A stretch of DNA of 64,000 nucleotides from Pegoplata infirma. Taxonomy: Eukaryota > Arthropoda > Insecta > Diptera > Anthomyiidae. Made by a program: the position numbers and the translations under genes. The stretch lies in contig OY992536.1 in NCBI GenBank assembly GCA_963921195.1, positions 104,496,778 to 104,560,777 of the forward strand. The letters run 5' to 3'. The notes under the pieces were generated by a model. That model made no database searches. It had not been told where the DNA came from and saw only the letters and a program-made list of their open reading frames with translations. Positions 23,801 to 35,800 of the stretch are shown piece after piece; the stretch's first letter is position 1; every line of letters begins with the position of its first letter.

Positions 23801-26800
23801 AAGAAGTTCAAATTCCTGCAGTTGGATCTCCAGGAAGGTTGTCTCCCACCACTGAAATCCCCCCCCCCCCCCCAAAAAAAAAAATACGCCACTGTTTTTA
23901 GTGTTGGAGGGTGTAAAAGATTCGGCCCAGCCGAATTTAACACTCTCATTTGTTTTTAAATAAATCCGCTCCTACCGCTCCAAGGCGGCTCCTTGAGGGG
24001 TAAAAAACTAAAAACTAAAACCCCCTTAACTTTTACCCGCCAATATTTTTTCGGAACATACTAAAAACATATCTTCACTTCCTAAGGGAGTTTCCATGCA
24101 ATTTTCATGTGAAATTTCTTAAAGAATGGGATATATCTCATGGAATGGGCAATATCTTATAGAATGGACGATAGATATTTTTAGCGTGAGTCTCCTTGTT
24201 GATGAAATTTTTTTTATTTCACCAATTTAAAGCATTTAAAAAATTTAAATATTGAAATTTTTAATAGAAAACGGGTAATATTTTTCAATTTTTTTTTCAA
24301 AAACGGCTCGACAAGTTCAAAAACGGCTCGACAAGTTATGGGCTTTTACACACTATTTAGAATGCAAATAACCCACATCAGTAAAAAAAAATTATGTGCT
24401 AAGACCCTTCATTAAAAGTTGGTTCAAGGACACCGTGAACTGCGTTAAAATCACTCGTTCATTTCGGTTTTTCTAAAAGGCGGTTTTCTAACTATTCGAA
24501 AACCGTTTTTTTTTTTAAATATGCCGAATATTTGACATCTCTACTACAAGATTTTCGGTCAAAACGTGGTACCGACTGCGGCTATGCCAAAGACCAGATT
24601 GATTGGTGAAAATTTTATAGATAACATGGCCAATGAATTCTCCCACAACAGTTCGTTAGGTTAGGTTGTAAGTGGATGCTGACGTTTTACGTCAGCACAC
24701 GTAGACTCTGAGGTTCATTGTGATACCACGGCACTCTAATTGGTTTCCCTACTGGTCCCTGTCGCTGAACCAATATGAGCCTCATATGAAACTCCTAAGA
24801 TATTGAATTTTGACATCTGAAAAATCAGAAAGATCGTGCAGCTCCCTAGAAAGTGCCGGGCAATGGCAGATGAAGTGGTCGATAGCTTCCAACTCCTCTT
24901 CATCCATACAACTCCGGCAAAAGTTATTTGACGGCACATTTAACAGCTCTGCGTGCTTCCCTATAAGATAGTGTCCGGTATTTACAACAATCACTGTCGA
25001 AATCTCTCCTCTTGGAAGTGATATCAGCTCACGTGTGCGCCTCTGATTAAGATAAGGCCAATCCATTTGCCCATCTCTGATTAGTCTCCGTCGCGGAACA
25101 AGGCCGTAGATTTTGCTTTCAAGTTTCTAGAGGCATACCAACACATTCCAATTCTGTTGGAACCTGTAAGGTAGTTCCCAGTCTTGTAAGTTAATCTGCT
25201 TTGCAATTCCCTGTGCCCAAAGACCCATATGAGTTGTATATCAAACTGCTTGTTCATCTCATTTAGAGACGTGCGGCAGTTAAGTGTAGATCTTGTTTTA
25301 AAAACATGGACTCCAGAGACTTGACTTGAATAGATGTTGACTGCGCTTGTAGACAAGACATTGCAACTCAACCAGTCAGCCACTTCCTTTGTTGCCAGCA
25401 TCTCTGCCTAGTAAACACTGCAATGATCTGGCATTCTTCGAGCCAGGCTCAATCCAAGCTCTTCCGAATAGACTTCAAAGCACACTTTGCAGCCTCGATC
25501 CATCTGTGTAAATATTTATGGTGGCTCTACTACCCGGAATGACCGCCTGGATGGTATCATAGTGGTAATGTTGCGCTTAAAAAGGATCATAGAGGAAGCA
25601 TAGTCCATATTTTGTGGTATTGTTATCTATTTCAAGATCGCGCTATTGCCACAATCGCTATTCCTCCATTGCAGTGTTCTATTAAGTCGATTTGGCGACG
25701 TAGCCGCATACTGGCTACCCAATATATCTAATGGTATCAGGTGAAGGAGGATTTCTAATGCAGCCGTAGCTGTAATACGAAGAGCGCCAGTGATGCACAT
25801 CGACGCCATTCTCTGTACCTTCGTGATAAATACATAGTTCGCTATTGTTTCTAAAGCAGGCACCAGACAATGATTCCATACAGCAAAATTAGACGCACCA
25901 ATGAAGTATAGGTCCAAAGAACAACTATGAACTAAAACCCCATCGTTTTCGAATGTCCTTTGCTTTTCTCACCCGTTCCTCAATATTATGCCTGAAATTC
26001 AACTTCCTATCTAGAAATACTCCAAGATACTTGGCTCCATCTGAGAAGGTGATTTCAGTGCCGTTCAGAGAAATAGGATCAAAAGCAGGAATCTTATTTT
26101 TCCTTGTAAACAAAACAAGCTCTGTTTTACTTGGATTAACTCCTGGACCAGATGATTTTTTGGCAGATGATTTTCCTTTGCCGCTATCGCAACTTCGCCA
26201 GCTTATGTGACAGCTGGACAGCCATGTGTTTCTAGAGAAAGTAGCATTTAATTCAGTACCAGGTTCCAAAGAAGCAGCGAAAGAACACCTCCCTGTGGTG
26301 TGCCCCTATTGACAAATCGAGATATGACAGATGCTCCCAATTCAGACGTTACGCGTCTATTGGCAAGTAGATTTTCCACCATTAAAACGATCTCACGCTG
26401 CACTCCCAGACCAGACAATACCAAAATTATGGAGTCTGGGATGACATTATTAAAAGCCCCTCTAAAACAAGAAAGGACACCATTGTATACTCCTTTACCG
26501 AAAGCGATCTCTCGATGGTACCAACGAGCTAATGAAGAGCTGTTTCCGTTGATCTGCCGCTGCTGTATGCATGTTGCTTTGTCAAAAGCAACCTAGGGTC
26601 AATCACTCTACGGAAATATGAGTATATCATTGTCTTTAACAAAAAATAAGACAGACTAATTGGTCTGAAATCCTTCGGAGCTGTGTGGGAATTTTTCCCA
26701 GCCATTGGGATAAAAACGAGTCTGGTATTCCTCAATTTTAATATACGACCAGTAGATGCATGCTGTGTATAGATTATACAACCAAGGGGCTATATTGTCC

Positions 26801-29800
26801 GACACTTGCTGCGTGTTAGCCGGGACTATACCATCAGGTCCAGGGGATTTATAGGGTCTGAAACTTTTACTCGCCCAAATTAATGTTGGCATATTTATTA
26901 TTTCCGAAGCAATTTCAGATGCTTGGGCGTCAGAACATTTCAAAGCTTAAAACGTCGCCATGGAATTGCCCGGAAAATGCGTGAATTAGAAGAAGATCCA
27001 GCGACTCTCCACTGGAGGAAGACCAAATGGCGGACTTACAAAATCCGGTGCCGCAAATAACTTCTTTCGGAGCTTCATGGTTATGAAGAAGTGAGAAACT
27101 ATCAAGCACTTTTTCTGTCAATCCCCGGTGCTTTCTAGACAAAGACATATTTAATTGAGATTTAGGTAGCTGCATGATCTCTCTGTCGTAAAACACTCTC
27201 TATCAGTGCTGACGTAAAGCCACTATGCATCTAACCTATGCTTGAATCATGACAAGTAGTCTAAGGACACTTAGTAACTGGGTAAAAAGTTGTGGTTCAG
27301 GAGTTAATCCTGACGAAGCTGTACAGAGTTCAACGATCAGCTTGTTTCGAGGCAAATAAAGGAATTACAGGGGTTCTGCAGATGTGAGTTATGTGAATCT
27401 TTTCTATAAAATGTAATGCGAAATCTCGTCTTCTAAAAACTAACTTTTGGACTACGTTAACACAAAGTGTTCAAAGGAATCCATAGAAACCCTTCAATCT
27501 AAAAGTTTTAAAACGATTTTCATATTTTGTATAATATAACTTACCTCATTTTTGGTAACGCGATCCCAGTCAAGTAACATTAATTCAAGTGACACACCAT
27601 CTAATGTTGCACCAGTGCCCTAAAAATATTAAAAATATAGTTTGAAAAAATCACAATCACATTTCACTTCCTTTCAACTTACCTCAGCTGCTGGTATATC
27701 AAAAGCAAAACTTTCATTGAAAACAGGACTTAGCGTACGTTTCTTAACATGAGTCTTCTTCTTGGCAATACGTTGACCATTATACAATAAATAGATTTTG
27801 ACATAAGGATCAGCTAAACCGGTCACATCCATACGTGGCAAATTACGTGCCTTCAATAGAACGACTGTTAAACGTCCAGCTGCCGGTTGCCAGCACAATG
27901 AAATCAATAGTTCACCACGTCCTTGAGCACGAATTTTTAGACTACGTGGTTGAATTTCCTTGCTAATTGACAAAGCTTCCTTGGAAATGTCACCAATTTC
28001 AATAGAAGATAATGGACAAACAACTTCACCAATAACATCGTCACGCGAATAACGATCAAAACTGAGTATGACAAAGTGCAAAGACATATTCTGTAAATCG
28101 TTGATATTCAAACCATAGAAAGTGAAATCTTCATCATACACGGGATTACGGGTATTTCGTACCACACGAGTTTTAACTTTATGCTGTTTATCGGGTAATA
28201 ATTGCAATTTAACATAGGGATCTGTAGCAGATTGTGTACGACCATTCATGCCAGTTGGTATATCATTGGAATTATTACCATTGGATGAATTGCCAGCACT
28301 GCCACCACCACTACTGCCGCCACCACTCTTACAGGGTAAACCACGACAACGTATAATTGAGACCATTAAGGCATTACGTTCACCCAAGTAACGCAATTTA
28401 AAGAATATTGAACCCAATTTTCCATATTGTTCCATATTCATTTCATTGACACTGATATTACTAACAATAGATTCTTGCATGATTGCAATTTGATTACCAT
28501 TGACAGCTTTTCCATTTGATGAACCACCACCGTTGCCACCATTAACACTAACAATGGGACTCTTAGCATCCATGGGTGATAGTTTTTCATTGCCATTGTA
28601 TTTATTTTGTTTTGATTTGGTCTCATCTTCTTCCATGTATTTAACTGTTTGTGGTGAAATGGGTGAAGTGGCGGCTTGTTCTTGCATCGGCTGTAATATA
28701 CCCAATTGTTTGGTACCAGTTGGTGAGGGGGATTTTTTTAAATAATGTGGTGGTTGACCACTTGGCGAACGAACAGCTGTCGGACGACGTGTCGGTTGGA
28801 ATGGAAATGTTGAATCATGTTGATTTTGTTTACGATTGCGAGCTCTCATTTGACGGGCACATATACAAGCTACTGCCCAAAGGGCACCAGCTGATATAAG
28901 ACCCAAAATTGCTGGAAGAACTGAAAAATGGAAGAAATTAAATAATTGGTTTGTAAAAAACACATAAATAAATAGTTATGACTAGGGATGAGATTTCCAT
29001 GCAAATGTATGTTTTTTGTCGATAGTCAGAAAACGATATCGACCAATTATCTTTCCGAATCAAGAAATTTGCGTTAAAATGGCATTGATTTGTTTTTGCA
29101 TATTTTTGCATATTTTGTTAAAAATTCATATTTTTGCATATTTTGATTTTAAATGCATATTTTGTGCATATTTCCAACTTTTAAGTGCATGTTTTTGCAT
29201 ATTTTGGCATAAATTAGCAAAAACACAAATTGAAATTAATTTTTTTCAAAAACTATTTTAAATTTTAAAAATTTATTTTGAAAATAAGAAAAATTATTTT
29301 TTTCTTCTTAATTTTTTTTTATAGATTTTCTTAATTTCTAAAAAAATCTTGCTCCCATAAAGTTTTAAATGTTTTTGCCTTTTATGAAGTTTTTCCTATG
29401 AAAACAAGATTTTTATTACACACATTTTATTTTTTAGCGCATATTTTAAGGTTTTTTAATGCATATTTTGAATTTTTAAAATATGCGCTAATATTTTAAG
29501 CGCATATTTTCTATTTTTTAGTGCATTAAAATCTCATCCCTAGTTATGACAATAATAGTCAAAATGTTGGAAAAAAGCATGAAAAAAATAATTTTTACAA
29601 ATTTTGCTCGAAAGACTGAAGAAATAGCTATCTAATATGCCATTTACATATACCTCGAAATCCAGAAAAAATTAGATTTCAATGAAAATCCAAGTAAATC
29701 CAATTACTTTTTTGGATTTCAAATGTCAAATCCCATACAAAAAAAAACTTGGATTTTGGGAAAATCGTAAAATCGCAATTCAAAATCCCAAAAAATTTCT

Positions 29801-32800
29801 ACTACTTAATTGTACAACTATGGGTTTTCCCAAAATAATCATCCCTAATGCTTTTTTTACAACGCTGCACACGGTTTTTTATCAGCTGTTGTTGTTTTTT
29901 ATAAAGTAAAAAAACAATTAAAATTTATTTTTTTAAAACTATTAAAAGATTAATAAAAACAATGTTTAACAATGTTTCATTTAAAATTTACTATTGTAAA
30001 TGGTAAACGCACAATTTACTTGACCAATTTGGTCTTCCTAACAAAGAAAAACACTCAATGGTGGCGGCCCCAAACTTGGCAAAAATGTTAATTTTCTTGC
30101 ATTTAAAGAAGCAGCTCTACATAAAAACACATTTTTTGATATTGTGGTCCCAACATATACTAGTGGGATTGAAAATATTGGCTCCGGCAAAGCAAAATCA
30201 TTGTTTTTAGAAATATTTATAAAATTGGGTAATTTTCCCACTAACAACCCTGTACACAAATCAAAAGAAAATACAGAGTTAGTACAAACAAAATCCCGCT
30301 AAATGTCAAAAAAGCATATGTAAACGGTATAGATTTTAATTGGATTTGAAATCCAAATTTATATGGATTTCGGGGTATATGTAAATAGCATATAAACTAT
30401 TTGGGACACATTTTGCTAGAAACGATAGGTAAGAAGTTACATGGATAAGAATAAACACCTCATTGGCCAAAATGTCAAACTTCGAGCCCTTCTAACGCAG
30501 AGAGTTCTTGGATGATCTCGTTGAAAAATTGTGTCTGAACTACTATCCAATAGAAATAACCTTGGTGCAAATTTCATCCCGATCGGAAGACATCGGTTTC
30601 AAAAGTTGTTTCAGTTGACACGAAAATCTCCATATTTATGATCAGTGATCGATTCTAACACATTCTAGCGATGTCCGTCCGTCTGTCCGTCCGTCTGTAG
30701 TTAACACGATGCAGTCTAAAATAATAGAGCTAGACTCCCGACATTTGGCACGAATATGTCTTATGTTCCTAGGCAGGTTAAGTTCGTAAATGAGCAAAAT
30801 CGGGCCAGGGGGAAAAAGTTCCCCCTTGAAGAACTAAACCAACCTCTGAAATTTACCATTTTTTTACATGATTTTTTGTGCTTTTGTTTAACAACTGCAA
30901 CATTTTTATGTTACAAAAAGTTCAAAGTACTGTATTTTATTCATAGAATTAGAAAATGTTTTTTTTTCGGACCGCTCTTTTATGGGCGTGGAATAAATCA
31001 ATTTTTAAATAATGATAAACATTTATTTCTGTAGTGCAAAAAGCATAAGAATGAATTTTTAAACACATATTCGAGAGGAAATTTGCCACCCCTAATTACC
31101 ACTACCGACCCCCCCCCCCCCCCAAAAAAAAACAAAAAAAAAAGAAAACGCCCCTGCAATTTATTTTTTTTATTTTTTTGCATGTTGGAGTAGACTGGCA
31201 TTTTTTTTGGCAACTTTCGATTTTCCCAAGTGTCCGGGCAAATTTTTTTATTGTCCTAGGTTTAAAACTTATGTGGTACAAATTTGAGGTTAATCGGATA
31301 AAATTAACCCGTGGCGCCCGGCGATCAAAGTTTTGGATTCTTGAAAAATTTTTACAATTAAAATTAAAAAAATATTTATCTTTCGACACATCATATTTGT
31401 TAATTTCGATGTGCTGAGCACGAATATCAAAAAAAATTAAAATCGCTTAATCGGTTTTCGAGATATTGCCATTTCAAATTTGTAAAAAATTAATAAAAAT
31501 AATGTATCGCAAGATATTTTTTTTTTATTTTTTCATTTTCAAAAATCCAAAATTTTGGTGGAAATTTTCCAAAATCCAAAACTTTGATCGAAGGGCGCCA
31601 CGGGTTAAAATGATCGAATTTGGCTCAAATTAGTTTTAAATGAAAGATTGTCTCAAGCTCTACAAAAGGGTCGGCGGAATAAAATTTTGAGACTTTTTTT
31701 TTTTAAATTTCTTGAACGTAGGAAAAAACCGCCATTTTTTGCAAATTTCAAATAGCGATATCTTGAAAACTGTTTGACCGATTTTAATTTGTTTTATATT
31801 CGTGCTCAGCACATCAAAATTAACAAATATGATGTGTCAAAAGATATATTTATTTTTTATTTTTTTAATTTTTCAAAAATCCAAAAATTTGATCGCCGGG
31901 CGCCACGGGTTAGTTTAATCCGATTGGCCTCAAATTGGTACCACACTTAGATGGGAATTTTTCATTACCATTGAAATTTAATTACCATTGGTTGATATTA
32001 ATGGTAATGAAAAAAATTTCATTACCATTTAATGGTAATTAAATTTTTTTAATTGAAAAAATAATTACTAATGGTAATGAAATGCACCAATTGTTGAAAA
32101 ACACCAATTATAATTGGTTTCAAAACCATTGGTTTGTACATTTTTGTTTTTTTGAAAAGTTAAAAATTTAAACATCAAAGTATGTTTTTACAAAAAAATA
32201 TGAAAATGTTAAAGACAAAAAACAAAACGCAAATAAAAATTTCAAATATTATGTTATACAAAGGCAATCAACGTGTGTTTGGTTTATAAAATGTGAAAAA
32301 CTAAAACACCATATAACAAAAAACAACAGATTTTTCCAAATATTAACGATTTTGACAATATTGTGACGACTTTTACTAATGGTAATAATTTTTTTTAAGT
32401 GATGCCATACCAATGGTAATTATTATTTTTTTAATTTTCATTAGTAATTAAATTGATAAGTAATTTAATTGGTACAATTGATACAACCAATGGTAATGAA
32501 AAAAATTTCATTACCATTGACATCAATTAAATGGTAATTAAACCATCAATTAATTGGTCCCTTCAATTAATTAGTCCCATCTATGGTACCACATAGGGTT
32601 TAGGCCTAGTAGAATAAAAAAGTGCCCGGACTTTGAAAATCGGAGAAGAAAACATTTTGCTATACAGAAAAATGCCAGCCTAATGTTGGAGGGTATAAAA
32701 GATTCGACACAGCCGAATTTAACACTTTTACTTGTTTTTATACCTTTTATTCTGACCGGAGTGAATTTTTTCTATAGTGCGAAATTTTTTTTTGCATTTT

Positions 32801-35800
32801 TCGAGGGAACGCAAATTGGTCTAGCAAACTGGGAGACACGGGTATTTTATTTTCGGACGTACTTTCAGAATTTTTTAGTAAAAAAAAAAGTAAGAAAATT
32901 ATAGTCGGTCAAGACCGACCATATGATACCCTACACCAGTGTTTCCCGGAAAATGGGTACCAAGTCCAAACATGGACCAATTGGGTCTATCATTTGTCAA
33001 ATCTTTAATAAGTGTAGAACACTAATATACCAAATTTGAGTGAAATTGGCTTATATTTGTTGCAAATAAACCGCTTTTAGTAATATCGGGCGAAATTTTC
33101 ATATGGGGCTAAAGTCCAAAATTGGTCCGATTATAATCAGATTTTTGGGTTATTAAAGTATGCGCTAAACACACACAAACAAAATTCATAGATTTATGTG
33201 AATATCGGGAGGGTGGCTTGTATGGGGCTACAAGAAGAACTGGTCCGATTCCTTTGAAACTCGGAACGGTGATTTGTGAATACAAAAGACGTTTACCTGC
33301 CAAATTTTGAAAGAATATCTATTAAAATACGGTTGTTAGGAGCATTTGACCCAAATTTAAAGGGGACGTTTGTATGGGGGCTAGGTCAACACATGGACCG
33401 ATTTTTTCCAATTTCAATAGCGTCCGTCCTTGAAGCTTAAGTTTCAAATTTCTTAAGTTTCAAATTTCAGACAAATCGGCTGAAAATTGCGACCTGTATC
33501 GTGCGCACAACGTTTACATGGACGGACGGACATCGCTAAATCGACTAAAAAAGTGATTCTGAGTCGATCGGTATACTTGAAAGGTGGTCTAGGACCAATA
33601 TTTCGGGTAGTTACAAACATCAGCACAAACTCATACCCTGTACCACAGAGTGGTGTAGGATATAATTATCAAAAATTTCACTGTGCTCGAATTTGGCACG
33701 TTTTTTTAACAAGCTGGGCACTAGGGCGTCCCGTCAAATTTAAATTTTCGAAAAGCCAAAAGATGGCCACGCTAGATCTGATTGTGGGAAAATTTATGAA
33801 AAAATATTTGCATTTTTGGACCAAAATCGCATTTTTGTATCTTTTTAATATTTTTTAACATTTTCCAACTTTTGAGACCAATTTGGATAAAAAAATAATT
33901 TTCATGTTTAAAAATCAGCATCTGTGTACCAAAACCGCGTTTTTGGAATTTTTTAAATATTTTTCCAATAAAGTACCCAAAAATTTCAGAATTTTTGAGT
34001 CGGATTTGGTCAAAAAATTCGGTAATGAATTTTGGTCGAAATATGTCGTTTTCACCAACTTTGACCGCTGGTTGCCGACTGAAGACGACCTTGCAAAATT
34101 TTTTCATAAATTTTCCCACAATCAGCACTAAAGTGGCCATCGTTTGGCAGGTATTATGACATGAAATTCGAAAATTTATTCGAGTGCGCTGAATTCAATG
34201 GTGCTAGCCGTTTTTCAAAATTAGCGCTCGTATTCGCGATTTACAATTTTGATTCTCAAGTACAATAAAAACTATATTTTTAAACATTTCCGATAATTTT
34301 TTAAATTTAAAACCATTCAAGTCTGTTAAACTAACATAACAAACAATAATACCATGAATTTTTTTTTTTTTGCGAAAAACATTTTTTGTTTGCGAAAAAT
34401 CTTTATTTTCGTGAAAAATTATTCGAATTTATGACAGCTAGTTCAAGTACACTAAATCCCATTGTAATATGTATCACTTTTTCAAAGTTAGCGTATGTAT
34501 TAGCGATGTTCGTGATTATTTTTTTTTTTTTAAGTAAAAAAATATATGTTTTTTTATATTATTTATACAATTTTTATCATCTAAACTTTATTGAATATAA
34601 AAAAAAAAAATTATTTGCGAATATTTTTTTTCGCGAAAAATATTGATGCATTTTTAAAATTTATATTTAAAAACTATCCCAAAAGCATACAAATTTAATT
34701 TTGTTGTACATAGGCTTTACGAGCACTAACTTCGAAAAACGGCTAACACCGGCTGTAGGCAAAATCGCCCAAAAAATTTTATGAAAAATCGCCCAAATGC
34801 AAATCGCCAAAAAAATATGAAAAATTACCCAAAAAGAAAAATACGAAACTTCGCCCAAAATTAACGAAAAAAAGCCCAAAAAAGAAATGAAAAATGGACC
34901 AAAATGAAATAAAAAAAGATTTTTTCTAACACATTTTTTCCAAAACACATACTACAGAGAAAAGCTTTCTTTTGCGGAGAGGGTGGTCTAAGGCATGCAG
35001 TTTGTAATCCCTACGCAGAATAACTTTAAGACAAAGACAAAAACTTTAAAGATAAGACCATAGGTTACGTGGTTATTATTTATTTTTATTTTTATAGATC
35101 GTTGTTTTGATGCCGACTAGGCAGAATAACTTTAAGACAAAGACAAAAACTTTAAGATAAGACCATAGGTTACGTGGTTATTATTTATTTTTATAGATCG
35201 TTATTTTGAGAATACAGCCCGTAAAATGCATAAGTAATTGATGTAAAAGTTTTACGTGTGAAACTTAAATTTTAATGAAATAAAAAAAATTTAATTAGCA
35301 CGGATCAAAGCGCCGCAGCGAAAAATTTTACCAACAAATTTAAACAAAAAATCGCGCGATTTTTTGTTAAAATTTGTTGGTAAAATTTTTCGCCTGCGGA
35401 GCTTTCATAGGAGTTGCATGCTGTTTTTAAATTCATTACTTTTAATTTTCTATCGCGCTGCGATAGTTTAATATATAGCGTGGTAATCTGCATGTAAGAA
35501 CAGGGGTTTTGGGTTCGATTCCCACCAAAACCTTTGTATGTTAGCAACAACGGAACGGTTTTGCTTCAGATTATTATTTCTTATAAAATATATAATTTAT
35601 AAAAAAACACGATATGCGTTTACTGTTTCTAAAAATAATAATATACTGATTTATTGTGACATACATATTTCAGTTTTGACATTTAAGATTTTGACAAAAA
35701 ATAAAACCAAAATAAAATTGGGCAATTTTTCATATAAAATTTTTGGGTAATTTTTCGTAATGAAAAATCACCCAATTTTTAATTTCGAAATTTTGCCCAA

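Larger units (their letters stand above)
21536..24543. mobile_element. Large inverted-repeat element, hAT-like ends, with two insertions
   Basis: Ends TAGAGTTGTCAAA and (inverse) TAGAGATGTCAAA. Near-match 8-mers TACTAGAT (21528-21535) and TACAAGAT (24545-24552) could be a worn target duplication. Long arms pair 22090-23200 with 24030-24450 (for example TTACCCGTTTTCTATTAAAA). A second inverted repeat at 23213-23340 pairs CTCACATTTTACCTC with its inverse. Split by a pogo-like MITE and a DINE. No coding frame. Confidence 0.55.
24654..27230 (-). mobile_element. Decayed I-group LINE with RNase H, on the Syt4 strand
   Basis: Read on the minus strand from about 27230 to the CAACCTAACCTAACGAAC tail at 24654. 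Conserved blocks appear in order, in shifting frames. [17 protein letters not shown] (about 26880-26820), [66 protein letters not shown]. Then [15 protein letters not shown], RNase H remnant (INIYSSQ region) and the terminal C-x2-C...H-x4-C knuckle (FCRSC...HFICHC). No endonuclease domain was recognised. Confidence 0.8.
20823..27544 (-). other. Syt4 intron 3 (6722 bp), transposon-filled
   Basis: GTAAGT donor, CCTTAG acceptor. 20823-21535 is unclassified AT-rich sequence, 21536-24543 an inverted-repeat element, 24654-27230 a decayed LINE on the gene strand, and 27231-27544 unclassified. Confidence 0.85.
30629..32733 (+). mobile_element. DINE-1-like Helentron, subfamily I, split by nested elements
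   Basis: ATTTATGATCAGTGATCGAT start (5' end missing), (GTCY)n at 30673-30700, and the TTCGACACAGCCGAATTTAA hairpin with ACTTG end near 32733. Interrupted at 31191-32682 within its ATGTTGGAGGGTATAAAAG segment. Confidence 0.78.

Noticed and set aside
25953..26596. Plus-strand frames opposite the LINE
   Set aside because: Shadows of the minus-strand RT remnants, which carry the recognisable motifs.
28438..28899. Frames in other phases within Syt4 exon 2
   Set aside because: Low-complexity shadows of the Syt4 linker region.
33487..34140. Paired small proteins [14 protein letters not shown]
   Set aside because: Explained by the inverted repeat at 33755-34148.
35460..35535. Functional tRNA gene
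   Set aside because: T arm is present but no 5' acceptor strand pairs with the 3' side.
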